DNA of 64,000 nucleotides from Plicaturopsis crispa FD-325 SS-3 (lineage: Eukaryota > Basidiomycota > Agaricomycetes > Amylocorticiales > Amylocorticiaceae): NCBI GenBank assembly GCA_000827205.1, contig KN832568.1, positions 317,300 through 381,299 on the forward strand, given 5' to 3'. Positions 34,420 to 43,908 of the stretch are shown in pieces. The notes beneath the pieces are model-generated. The model worked only from the letters and a program-made list of their open reading frames with translations. It had not been told where the DNA came from and made no database searches. Every line of letters starts with the position of its first letter. The stretch's first letter is position 1. Both the position numbers and the translations under genes were made by a program.

Positions 34420-35700
34420 ATGAACAGTTTCTATACCATGGCTCTTTATCCTCACCCAGAATTTACAGGCTATTCGGACTTTCAGGACTACGAGCAGCAG
34501 CCGGAAAACCTAGTCGATCCGTTCTCGTCTAACCTCGCAGAGCTAGCCCCAGAATCGTTCGAATCATTCCTCGACAATGTCACAGATCTCAACGACACCG
34601 AGCTCCCGAAAGGTTTTGGATCAAACACTTTTGGCTGGATAGAGACGCCTGCTCCTGGCCCACCTTCGGGCATAACTGCGTCGTCCGAGTCAGCGTCAGA
34701 CTCTTTCTCGAACTTGGAATCGGAATCGCTTTATAGCCTCCCCCAGGAGTCTTATAGTGACATTTATGCCGATTATAGTTCGCCTGCAGAACTTGAAATT
34801 TTCCAGAACCTTGACGTCGACCCTTTTAGCAGGGACTATTCCGCCCAGGCAGCTTGGGCGGCGCAGTTCCAGCACCTCCAACTTTCCGGGACTGTTAACC
34901 CTACACAGATCCTACAAGTCCCTCGTCCTGACGGGCCTGAGGCCTCATACGAGCCCCGCCGTACGCATTCTGACTACGATCCAGCGCAATTTAATCATGC
35001 CGGATTTCTCGAGTCGATCGACCTCGCATCGTCCACGCCTCTACGAAGCTCGCCTCGCACCCGTCCTGCGGTCTCATACGACCGCCGCGGTACGCGCTCT
35101 GAATATGATCCAGTGCAGCCCAACAACGCGAGCGATTTTGACCTCGCGTCATTCACGTTGGCACGGAGCCTACTACCAGTCTCCCGTACTGCGGCCTCAC
35201 GCAAGCGCCGCGGGCCGTATTCAGACTACGTTCCAGCCACCCGAGCGAGTGGAAACACGACGAGCACAGACTACTGTCCGCTTTTCGGTGAAGCTTTGGT
35301 GCAGCTGTTGGATTTACCCCTGCAGCTACTGCCTGCACCGATTGTCCCCTCTGCTCATGACATGCGCGAGGCGGACGAGTCGCTTGCGGGGGACTCGAAA
35401 AAGACGCACAGATGCCCCGTCTGTTCGCGAGTCTTTGACCGCTCGTGGAACCTCAAATCGCATGTGGCTACGCACGACCGTCACCACCCGAAACCACACG
35501 TCTGCCCTCACCGCTCGTGCGGTCGCGCTTTCCGGAGGAAGCATGACCTCAAGCGGCACCGGGACAGCATCCACCAGGATGGCTCCGTCTCCTCTTCGCA
35601 CCGCTCGAAGCTGTCGTCGCGCTCGATCGGTGGGTGCTGCGACGCCTGCGGGAAAAGCTTGTCCGGTTCGATCCGTGACTGCACCTGCGTCGTCAAGTAA
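34420..35700 (+). CDS. C2H2 zinc-finger transcription factor
   Basis: Intronless, 426 residues from the first in-frame ATG (34420, MNSFYTMALYPHPEF). Two C2H2 fingers lie at about residues 330-388: CPVCSRVFDRSWNLKSHVATH (C-x2-C-x12-H-x3-H) and CPHRSCGRAF..HDLKRHRDSIH (C-x4-C-x12-H-x4-H), a pairing usual for fungal DNA-binding regulators. The tail (GGCCDACGKSLSGSIRDCTC) has five Cys in 18 residues and might bind zinc. The N-terminal half is acidic and Ser-rich (ESFESFLDNVTDLNDTE), suggestive of an activation region. Residues about 168-275 hold three degenerate copies of a block with R-x-SYD/EP-RR-x-x-SDYDP. The gene is divergent from the NYN gene and lies between the two MYND paralogs. Target genes unknown. 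Confidence 0.88.
   Translation: MNSFYTMALYPHPEFTGYSDFQDYEQQPENLVDPFSSNLAELAPESFESFLDNVTDLNDTELPKGFGSNTFGWIETPAPGPPSGITASSESASDSFSNLESESLYSLPQESYSDIYADYSSPAELEIFQNLDVDPFSRDYSAQAAWAAQFQHLQLSGTVNPTQILQVPRPDGPEASYEPRRTHSDYDPAQFNHAGFLESIDLASSTPLRSSPRTRPAVSYDRRGTRSEYDPVQPNNASDFDLASFTLARSLLPVSRTAASRKRRGPYSDYVPATRASGNTTSTDYCPLFGEALVQLLDLPLQLLPAPIVPSAHDMREADESLAGDSKKTHRCPVCSRVFDRSWNLKSHVATHDRHHPKPHVCPHRSCGRAFRRKHDLKRHRDSIHQDGSVSSSHRSKLSSRSIGGCCDACGKSLSGSIRDCTCVVK
34924..35240 (+). repeat. Internal degenerate triplication in the C2H2 gene
   Basis: Copies start near 34924, 35062 and 35185. Each encodes Ala/Ser-SY-x-x-RR-(T/G)-x-SDY-x-P followed by an Asn-rich stretch and, in the first two, D-L-A-S. The third copy is partial. 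Similarity is visible in both DNA and protein. Confidence 0.65.
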
Positions 35701-36461
35701 AGCGCCCCACACATGCGTCGTTTTCTTGAATACTCCATTTCCAACGCTGGGTTTGCCAGCGTTTGCGGCGTGTCCGCGCAGTGACAGACGGTGGAACGAT
35801 CTACGTCCACCATCGTATCGAGCTCATCCCCTAGTTTCCGACCGCTCATCCGTCTGTCACTGCGCGCCCGCCGCCGCCGCCACCACCTATTGTGTTCCAT
35901 GTCGTACCGTCTAGTTGTTTTCAGCTAGACCCAGAGACGAATGGGACCTCGTGGTGCGCCCCCTTCTCTTTCGACTGATTTGCTTCTTGTGTGTTCCTTC
36001 CACGGTCTTTCGTTGAATTTTTTGTATTTATCGCGTTACCATCGACGCAGTGACGGTCTTTTTGTTCTTTCTCTCGGTGTCTTTCTCCTCATGCTTTCTT
36101 GTCTTTCTCCGTTCGTTTTTGCTACATGAATTGCTTTCTTGTTGTGTTGTATTCGTCATACGTATTTATCTGTTTACCCTTGGGCTTAAACTGCTGTACT
36201 TGTGCGCCATCCTACTCTCTTCCATACGCTCATTGCACTATATTGACCCCCGTTTCAATCCAAATATCATTCGGGCGAGCAATGCCTCTCCCGAGTCCCT
36301 GCCTCTGGCAGTGGCACCGCCACCTGAGTTAGCCCCTGACTTTGCTAGCACATGCGCGCACGGCACTTTGCAATTTGAATACATCTTCCGTCAGTCTGCT
36401 TCAGTTTCACCGTCAACGTCTCGTTTTCCACATAAAACCACTTTCAAGACATTGGAGAGCT
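35701..36461. other. Intergenic, pyrimidine-rich
   Basis: 3' flank of the C2H2 gene and upstream region of MYND gene 2. A strongly T/C-rich stretch (about 36000-36200) yields hydrophobic open frames that I take as compositional. No gene is supported. Confidence 0.55.
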
Positions 36462-37439
36462 ATGGCCGGCGAGCCCCTTGACCTCCATGAAGTCTCTACG
36501 CTGATGAATTACGAACGTGCATCGACAGAGCCCCGTTTTCGCCACGCCAAACTGCGCGAGCTAGCCCTCGACGGGGCTTTCGACACACGAGTCAGTCTCC
36601 CATCTGGCGTATGGGGCTCCCAAGAAAACCATCCTGTCAAGCGTGGTTTTATTTTTGACGCCGAAAAACCGTCAGGACTCGTTCCAGAGAAGGACTTACC
36701 TGACTTGCCATCCAATATGCTGGGCGGTAAATCCCTCGCTTCGACCAAGGACCTCACCGAAGCGGACCTCGAGCTCATATACAGAGAGGCCAGGGATCAC
36801 GATGGATGTTACACCGCTGTCTCTCTGTTCCAGCACTTCTTCGATCTTTTTCCCCCTGCGACCCCTTTGCGTGTTCGCACAGCCAGTGGCACCGACTTTG
36901 AGACCAAGATTTCCGCCCGTGTAATCCTCGAATTCTACGTCTTCGCACCGCGGCAGGTCTCGGTATCGAAGATGCTTCCGCTAGGCCAGACATATATCAC
37001 TGGATCCGATAATAAGAGCCTCCATGCCGTGGTTGGATTTGGCCGGCCAGGAGCTCAAAACGTCGAAGTGGTGGCGGACCTGGCGTCTATGCAGTTCGGA
37101 ATCCACGGCAGGGGCAGCGGGGGCGAGATGTTTCAGCTCGAGCCCATGGACCGGTGGTACGACTTCATCGAGAGAGTGGCGCAAGGCCTCGAGCCGGCCA
37201 AGGCTGGTGCTGCAAGAATTACAAGGCATCCTTGGGGCGACGACTGGCTGAAAGGATGCGCTGAACGGGTCAAAGATCGCTGGGATAATAGGTCGACGAA
37301 ACCTTGGTGCGCATTTTGTGGCGCGCCGTCGCCGACGAAACGCTGTCCGTGCAAGGGACCGTGGTACTGCTCTCCGGCACACCAAAGGTCGGCGTGGAAA
37401 TTTCACAAACGTTATTGCACGGTGCAGTCCAAGAAGTAG
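36462..37439 (+). CDS. MYND zinc-finger protein, paralog 2
   Basis: Intronless, 325 residues, the same length as paralog 1. The MYND finger at about residues 282-319 reads WCAFCGAP, CPCKGPWYCSPAHQ and FHKRYC with all ligands kept. The conserved N-terminal region repeats the paralog blocks: LHEVSTLMNYERASTEPRFR, LIYREARDHDGCYTA, LFQHFFDLFP, TYITGSD, VVADLASMQFG and GRGSGGE. Start 36462 (MAGEPLDLHEV) aligns with the paralog start; the open frame extends upstream but without matching sequence. Same strand as paralog 1, with two other genes between, so the pair probably arose by local duplication followed by insertion or rearrangement. Function unknown. Confidence 0.88.
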   Translation: MAGEPLDLHEVSTLMNYERASTEPRFRHAKLRELALDGAFDTRVSLPSGVWGSQENHPVKRGFIFDAEKPSGLVPEKDLPDLPSNMLGGKSLASTKDLTEADLELIYREARDHDGCYTAVSLFQHFFDLFPPATPLRVRTASGTDFETKISARVILEFYVFAPRQVSVSKMLPLGQTYITGSDNKSLHAVVGFGRPGAQNVEVVADLASMQFGIHGRGSGGEMFQLEPMDRWYDFIERVAQGLEPAKAGAARITRHPWGDDWLKGCAERVKDRWDNRSTKPWCAFCGAPSPTKRCPCKGPWYCSPAHQRSAWKFHKRYCTVQSKK

Positions 37440-37952
37440 TGTAAGTGCATATCTTGATGAGACGTCCGCTTTGTCTGAAAACTCTGGTCCGCTTTAGCTT
37501 TAGTGTTCTGTGATTCGGATCTGACCCTTACATTATTGGTACGTTGTGCTAGCCGTTGTTTTTTTGCGAGAAACGTTATTGACTTGCTGTTGTTGTTGTA
37601 GTGTTGTATAAATATATGGCTAAAGAATAACAATGGTGTTCGCCGCTTACCCTGGCTTTCTTGCGGTGCGACCTTGGAGGTGACATATGTACGGTAATGT
37701 CACGATATAACGGAGCGTCTAACGCTTGTGTGGTTCAGTTGCAGAATATTCCGGAATTCGCTTAGATCGAGCGCACGCGTCTGTGGACAATGACATGTTG
37801 GGCGAACAATGACCTTTCCAAATCTACGCGCATCCAAACTCCGTCAACGCGTCTCTCTTGTTCCGTTAATCCATCTCTCAACACTATTCTTTCGACCGCC
37901 ACAGCCAACGCCACGACCGATTCAACTCTCTGATCTCGAGAATTCCTTAGGT
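37440..37952. other. Intergenic upstream of the charged-repeat gene
   Basis: 3' flank of MYND gene 2 and upstream DNA of the next gene. The reading frame of the next gene is open back to an ATG at 37809, so part of this may be coding. Confidence 0.5.
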
Positions 37953-39294
37953 ATGGCACGCTCTACAAACGCTCGTGACCACCGCCCCGCCGCCGCCGCC
38001 TCCACATCGAAGGCAACACAACCAAAAGCTTCTTACCACCCTTACGCTGCTCCCTCCACATCGAAGAAGCTGAAATCTACCGCGACATGGGGGAAACCCA
38101 CCGAAGCATTTGTAACTGGCACCTGCGATGATATACGAGTATGGAAAAGCGCAATTGCGGCACGTCGTGCACTCTCCTCCATCGCAATGTCACCCTTTTC
38201 TAATTCTCTGAATAACTCACAGGGCGCTCTCAGTCAAAACAGGGACGGTGTGACAGTTTCCGATATCAAGAATTGGGCGTGGACTTCGCTTGGTGTCGAT
38301 GCACGTTCCGACAAGTCTGGCCCACTCGCTTTGATGCGCGCCCTTGACAAAGGTGTCAAACTCAAAACTTTGCGCGTAGTCGGTGAGAAAATACTTTGCC
38401 TTCTTCCGAAAGATAAAACAAAGGTTCGTCGCATAATTCTGGTCCTATTTGACCGTCAGTTTAATAAGGGTATAGGCTGCCGTCGCGAAAGGCTCAGAGA
38501 AGACATCCACCACACCGGCCTTTACTGCGTCGTCTTCCGCCGTACAACCCAAGGATACCCCTACCAAGGAGAATGTCAAGCCGTCGACAGAGACCATCCC
38601 CGGCCCCAAAGCCGCGACGGCGCTTGCTGCTCGCCCATTCAACCAATTCAAGTTCAAGAAGATTGGTGCGGAGAAGCCAGCCTCTCCTCGCAAAACGTCG
38701 AGCGACAAAGTGCCCGAGAAAGAGGTGCGCGTTTCTCTACTCTACGCCTGCTCGCTCTCGATGGCGCTGACTTCTTTTGTGGCGCAGGCGCAGGCGAAGG
38801 CTGCGGCTACTAAAGCCACATTAGGTACCACTATGCGCCTTCCTCGCAGCACCCCACCGCAGGACAACCGACCGCAAGATGACAAGACCAAACTCGACAA
38901 GGATTTGGACCGTATCCAGCGAAACATTCGGCTGCGGGTGGAGCAGCGCAGAGAGGAACTGCGTCGTGAGGAGGACCAGCGGCGCGAGGACCAGCGGCGC
39001 GAGGATATGCGACGCGAGGACCTCCGTCGGGAGGAACAGCGCCGCGAAGACCTGCGTCGCGAGCAACAGCGCCGCGAAGACCTGCGTCGGGAGGAACAGC
39101 GCCGCGAAGACCTACGTCGTGAGCGACAGCGACAGGACTACGTCGTGCGTGACTACCGAGAACGGGACTACCCACGGGACAGCACTTGGCGGCACTATCT
39201 GCCGCGGGAGGAACCACGGGAGCGGTGTCGAGACTATGCGCGGCGGGACGACCTGTATGTCCCGCGACGGTATGACGAGCGTAGGCGCTATTGA
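37953..39294 (+). CDS. Unrecognised protein with C-terminal Arg/Glu-rich repeats
   Basis: Three-exon model: 37953-38423, 38476-38724, 38788-39294, with GT-AG introns keeping frame (KDKTK|AAVAK and VPEKE|AQAKA). The N-terminus is Ala/Ser-rich and basic. A possibly folded segment follows (VTVSDIKNWAWTSLGVDAR, LALMRALDKGVKLKTLRVVG), then a Pro/Ser/Thr linker with PFNQFKFKKIG, then a long charged array of QRREDLRREE-like decapeptides (38941-39130). It ends in an Arg/Tyr/Asp-rich tail (RDYRERDYPRD, RRYDERRRY). Such charged arrays form single alpha-helices or coiled coils; Arg-rich tails are common in RNA-associated proteins. No family is recognised. An in-frame ATG at 37809 would add 48 residues. 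Confidence 0.7.
38941..39130 (+). repeat. 30-bp minisatellite encoding QRREDLRREE
   Basis: At least three close copies of a 30-bp unit (about 39036-39125), flanked by more degenerate ones, all in frame and encoding a decapeptide. Copy number is likely to vary between strains. Confidence 0.8.
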
Positions 39295-39643
39295 GAATGA
39301 GGTGTTCTTTGCGGCGAGGGTAGGACGTCGTGTCCTATATCGGGAGCAAGTTTGTCCCCGATGTCTCGCTGTGGTCGCCATGGACTCGTTCTCGTCTTTT
39401 TATTGCATTTGATTTCACTGTGTCTGACTATCTGGATGTACTTATATTGTATATATTTCTCTGCCATGGCTCCTCCGAATCTGTGTCCTGTTTAGCGAGA
39501 GCTCGTGAGTTGACATAGACTCAAAGCACTTCCGGGCTTGTCAGGCTTCCCAACTACATGCAAGGGGTCATATTATATAGGACCAATAAATTTAAGGCTA
39601 ACTGCGTCGACGTCAAAGAAGCGGAATGTGTAGCGACGGCTAC
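39295..39643. other. Convergent intergenic gap
   Basis: 3' flanks of the charged-repeat gene (+) and the acid phosphatase gene (-). Nothing else recognised. Confidence 0.55.
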
Positions 39644-41443
39644 CTAGAAAGCTGCGACTCCGCATGTTTTGTTCCACGCCGCTGACCCCCACTGTGTGCT
39701 CGTGGAGTAGCTGTTGGCTTTGACGAAGCTATCGTACGAACACGACCCGTGGCTCTTGTCGAACGAGGACTTGGCGCATGCCGACAACGGCAATGGAGAC
39801 TCGTTGAGCACGAGACGGATCTGCGCGTCTTTTGCTCTGCGGAGTGAGACAGATGTGAGGTTAAAGCGAGCATGATCCTTAGCATGAGCGCTTACGAGCT
39901 GGTGCACGAGAACTTCTCCCAGACCATCTGAGCCGCAAAAGGCACTTGGATTGACGTCTTGAATTTACGGTTGGCTGGGACGGGACCCGACGCCGGAAGA
40001 GGGGGAGAGTCCCTGTCACAAAATGGTCAGTACCTCCATAAGCACGGCCGTAGGGTTAAAATTACTTGGCGAGTCCGAGGGCAGCTAACGCCTGGTCAAT
40101 AGTCCTGAACACGAGCACGTTTGTTTAGAGTTGGTTGGCAGCGCGCATCATGTATGAAACTCACGTGTCGTGTCCGAATTCGAGGTATACGGCGCTGGCG
40201 TTGCCAGTAGAGTTGGAGAACCTGAGATATTGGTCATGAGTTCCCTCTGCGAGGCGCGCACCATAGCCGGAGTGATGCTCACCGTTCAATGAGTTTGTTC
40301 ACGAAGAGTGTCCCCAACATGGGGCCCATGGGCGACGGGAGGTTGTAGCCAAATGCACCATCCATCAGAAGGTCAAGCTCGTACCTTGTGTGCGCTTTCA
40401 GTACTGGTTCGACGTACACGGTTGTCTGTGTGAGACTCACTCGAAGTCCGCAATCTCTTTTTCGGTGAAGGCATCGCACCATGGGGAAACACCGTGGGCG
40501 GCCAGGTCATAAGCACACGCAAAGAGGGCACCGTGCGTGTCGTCGTCCGTAAGGTTGGTATGGGGCAGAACATTGTTGAGACGCTTCGTGATAGGTGGGA
40601 GATAGACAGCGCCCCATGTCACCGTGGCCTGCCAAAGGAATCAGTGTTACCTCGAACATAAGCTTCATGGGTTACGCACGTTGTTCCCGTAGGCGTACTG
40701 CCAGAGAGGACATGTGTCCATGGGGGTTATCCAAGATATCGTGACATTGTTCTCTGGGAGAGTGGAAAACTCTGTCTCGTTCAGGGTGGGCCAGGTCCGC
40801 CCGAAATAGCCTTGACTGAACCACTGAGCGGACTCGATAACCTTAGTGCGGTTGCGTAAGTAATCATATATGCGACAAGTAAGACAAGACGCCTACCCGA
40901 TCTTGACCACCGGCGAGGACGCTCGACGCCTGAAGGTTAGGGTATTTCAGGCGGAACCTGTGTAGACGAGTTAGAACCACAGACACCTGAGCAATTACCG
41001 TCACATACTCGACACCGTGGTTGAACAGTTGCTGCCGCCCCGGGGCCGTCAAGTCATTCACACCGAGAGTGGTCGTATACCCCTTCTTCAAGAACTGCAA
41101 GTTGCTTGGCAGCTTAGCCTTTGCCAGGGCATCCGACGCGTTCCCAAGTTTGTATTGGAGACCTTGGATGAAAGGGAGCTCCGTTACAAGAGGGTACCTG
41201 GATCCATGCCGGTGCATCTGAAGAGAAGGGTGAGCATGGAAATGACATGCAAGAGATGCGGACACAGACCAGCATGACCTGATCCACGGTGCAATCATCT
41301 GGCAGGTCCGCCTTGACGCCTGAGGGTAAAGGCGCCTTTTGGTACGGGGACAGGTTTCCCAAATGCTGCCATGCAGAGTCCGCTGCGACGACGACGCCGA
41401 CCCAGGACACGAGGGACACGCTCAGAAACGACCGAAAGAACAT
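39644..41443 (-). CDS. Secreted histidine acid phosphatase, phytase-like
   Basis: Releases phosphate from phytate or other phosphomonoesters outside the cell. Start 41443 gives a signal peptide (MFFRSFLSVSLVSWVGVVVA). The catalytic motif MHRHGSRYPL (histidine phosphatase RHG) is reached across an intron near 41225-41280. The proton-donor motif EFGHDTTID (HD) lies near 40190-40160. Between them: TPMDTCPLWQYAYGNN, CAYDLAAHGVSPWCDAFT, and YELDLLMDGAFGYNLPSPMG, as in fungal phytases and acid phosphatases. Several N-x-S/T sites suggest N-glycosylation. It ends WNKTCGVAAF at 39644. Multi-intron gene. Phytase versus general acid phosphatase cannot be decided from sequence alone. It lies downstream of the Nudix gene on the same strand. 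Confidence 0.92.
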
Positions 41444-42316
41444 TTCAGGGAACGATAATCCACGGAGGGCAGAAAGACAAAATACCGAGTGCGCTGTGGA
41501 CCACCATGGTCCTGAATTTGATTATAAGGCGATCCAGGATCCTAAGGTACCGCCGCAAAGATATTTGCGGTGCGCATGAGGAGATGATGGGCGTCCATGT
41601 GGAAGCGCCGCTGCCCTGCCATTTACGCTGGCTCCCGCATGTGCATCTGGCGCACCGAGTTTGACGGACGATAAGCAAGTAAATATCCGAACACGTTCGA
41701 CATAGCTGAGATGGAATGACACTTGGCGTGAACGCGATCATAATATGCGAAGATACGTTATAAGAGCACAGCAGACACGATTTAATGAGGAGTGAATAAT
41801 ATCATGGAAGACTGGAACGGCGAGCCCCCCGACTAGAATACATCATTGAGTACGGTATTGGTTCGTCGACAAGTTGTTGGTGAAAGTATCTATACGAAAG
41901 GAAGCTGCAGTTCTGGCGGCAGAGACTGTTAACATTGTACAAGGATATAGCGAATGTTCCGACTCAGTGGACATGGGGACGCGACCGCACGTTTTAGCGT
42001 ACGAGTGTTGGTGTCCGTCGCGTGTGATGGTAAGAGGGCGAAAGTGGTGAACGAGTCGGTGGTATAGTTAGTCGGATGCGGATGCGAGTAGATGCGAGTA
42101 GTGTATGTGGTGCGCGGGGCTGAGTGGAAAATGTCGATCGGGGGTGTCTATAATATTAGGAGTGTCTGGATGCGAACCGGGAACGGCGACGAATAAAAGA
42201 TTATAGGTGTGGCGACAGATGTCGATAGCGTAGCGTCCGAGTCGAGTCGTCGAGGGAATATGCGATGGTCCTGAATCGATAACAGAACACGCTCATCCAA
42301 CAGAAAGACCGTCTGG
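41444..42316. other. Upstream region of acid phosphatase gene
   Basis: Spacer of about 870 bp. Contains a small tandem GATGCGAGTA repeat (42081-42100). No gene recognised. Confidence 0.5.
42081..42100. repeat. Tandem 10-bp repeat GATGCGAGTA x2
   Basis: Two perfect copies preceded by a partial third (GATGCG at 42075-42080), in the spacer between the Nudix and phosphatase genes. Confidence 0.8.
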
Positions 42317-42956
42317 TCACCGACGTGGTGCCAACGACGACAGCATCAGCCCTTGCGCGAGCTCGTCCTTCCATGCCACACGTCTGACCGCCTCCGCATA
42401 GTCCACCCATTCTCTTCGCCGCTCGTTGCACTCCAGCCAATCGTGGTCGAGTGCAGCGACGTCCAGCTCGTAGAAGTGGTACGTCGCCGACGCAGATGGG
42501 ATCGTCGTAACATAACGTGTGATCGTCCCGCGCACGCCAGCTGTCAAGGCGGCAGAGCAGGAGGCACAAAAGCAATGAGGCGCGATGGAAAGGACGGCGG
42601 TCAGGAGGTGGGAACACGCAGAAAGTGACAAAGGGTGAGACCTTCTTCCAACGCTTCTCGTGATGCTGCAGCCTCTAAGACTCCGTCTGAGAGCTCCCAT
42701 CCTCCTTTGGGTACTAAAAAAAGACGCGAATAGGAGTGAAGCGTTAGTATCAACGCTTGAGATGCTATCGTGTGACCAGTCCGTAATCTCGACACCGAGA
42801 GAGAAAAGCAAGACAAAATATGCATGAAATGTGCAACTCACAGACCCAACGATCAGGACGTTTGCGACTAGTCACCACAAGAACCTTCCCGGCTGCTCTA
42901 GCGATGGGAATTGCGCAGCACACGACCCGCGGTACCGAGCGTCCTTTGGTGCCCAT
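42317..42956 (-). CDS. Nudix hydrolase, diphosphoinositol polyphosphate phosphohydrolase type
   Basis: Small three-exon gene. Start 42956 (MGTKGRSVPRVVCCAIPIAR). Exon joins give RWVLPKGGWELSDG (donor T|GTGAGT) and AAASREALEEAGVRG, together a Nudix box with the PKGGWE variant typical of DDP1/Aps1/DIPP enzymes, which remove the beta-phosphate of inositol pyrophosphates and also cut polyphosphate and diadenosine polyphosphates. The C-terminal half (YHFYELDVAALDHDWLECNE, RRREWVDYAEAVRRVAWKDE) fits the same family. It ends SSLAPRR at TGA 42317. Likely cytosolic. Neighbour to a phytase-like phosphatase; VTC1 lies 18 kb away. Confidence 0.9.
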
Positions 42957-43908
42957 GATGAAGTTTGACTTGTTCAAACGGTGGGGCGAGGTGCAATCGG
43001 AAGAGCGGTTGGGTTGTAAAGACGTCGGTGAAGCGTTCAACGTGTCTTCATGAGCTTTGAGCTCACAGGACGAGAGCCGTGCAGGCCGTCCGGCAGACGA
43101 CCAAGGAGGTGCTGCGGGTGTCGTTTTCGAAGTACTGTAGGCCAGGATTTAATGTGAGAGCGGGCGCGTTATGTGCTCGAGGATGAAATCGGTTGAAAAC
43201 GGCGATGTCGAGGGGCCAAAATGCGGGCACCTGGAAAAAGCGGATTATTGGAGCCAGGTCGCAAAATATAAAGGCCAGAGGCTATCGGACCTGGAACGCA
43301 GAGTCTTGTGCCGGCGGAACTTTGTAGATATGTCGGTTTGTGACAACGTTGTTTAGCAGCGTGCTGGTGGTTGGAAAGAAAGAGAGTGAACGCCGCTTAT
43401 TGAGGTGGGCTTTAGAGAACGAAAAGTTGATGAAAAGGGAATTTTTTTGACGAGCGGAATCTACTTTTGCTGAAACGGCGAGCCGCGAAGTTGCGATGCC
43501 ACTTTGCGTTTTACGCACGCACGTTCGATGGATCCGTCCGCGCGCCACCATCAGTCTCTTGCCGTCCTCCTCCTGCGCACACGGTAATCACACCTAACCG
43601 CCTTGATTGACCACAAGTTCGTACATTAATATCTAGGGCTAACACGTTAACTATACGCTCGAACTGTATGCATGACCGCGCAGACGATCCGACGCAGAAG
43701 ACTGGAGGCTAAGCTTGGCCCGGAGTTGAACGGAGATGAGAATATTTCTGGAGAAGTCCATGGCATGTCCGTGCCTGGACCGAAGGCTTCTCCAGCCACA
43801 CGTAGAGCCATGCTGGTACCGTGCATGCTCCCGCAAGGCCAAGCAGAGCGCTCTATTCGTTCCATCTGGAGAAACATGTCCCGTTAGGATAGGCCCTGCT
43901 CTATAGAT
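42957..43908. other. Intergenic between ZIP and Nudix genes
   Basis: Both neighbours are on the minus strand, so this holds the 3' flank of the ZIP gene and upstream DNA of the Nudix gene. An ATG-started 71-codon frame (43672-43887, +) is present but unsupported by any similarity. Confidence 0.5.

Noticed and set aside
36050-36481. 143-codon hydrophobic frame upstream of MYND gene 2
   Set aside because: The hydrophobicity comes from a T/C-rich stretch, and the frame runs into the MYND coding region out of frame.
38831-39217. Minus-strand repetitive frame opposite the charged-repeat gene
   Set aside because: A 30-bp repeat stays open in other frames automatically; the plus strand has supporting introns.
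42150-42200. GGTTCGCATCC-like B box on the minus strand
   Set aside because: The T stem does not pair and no acceptor stem is found.
43672-43887. 71-codon ATG frame near the ZIP gene 3' end
   Set aside because: No similarity or splice context; probably within the ZIP 3' untranslated region.
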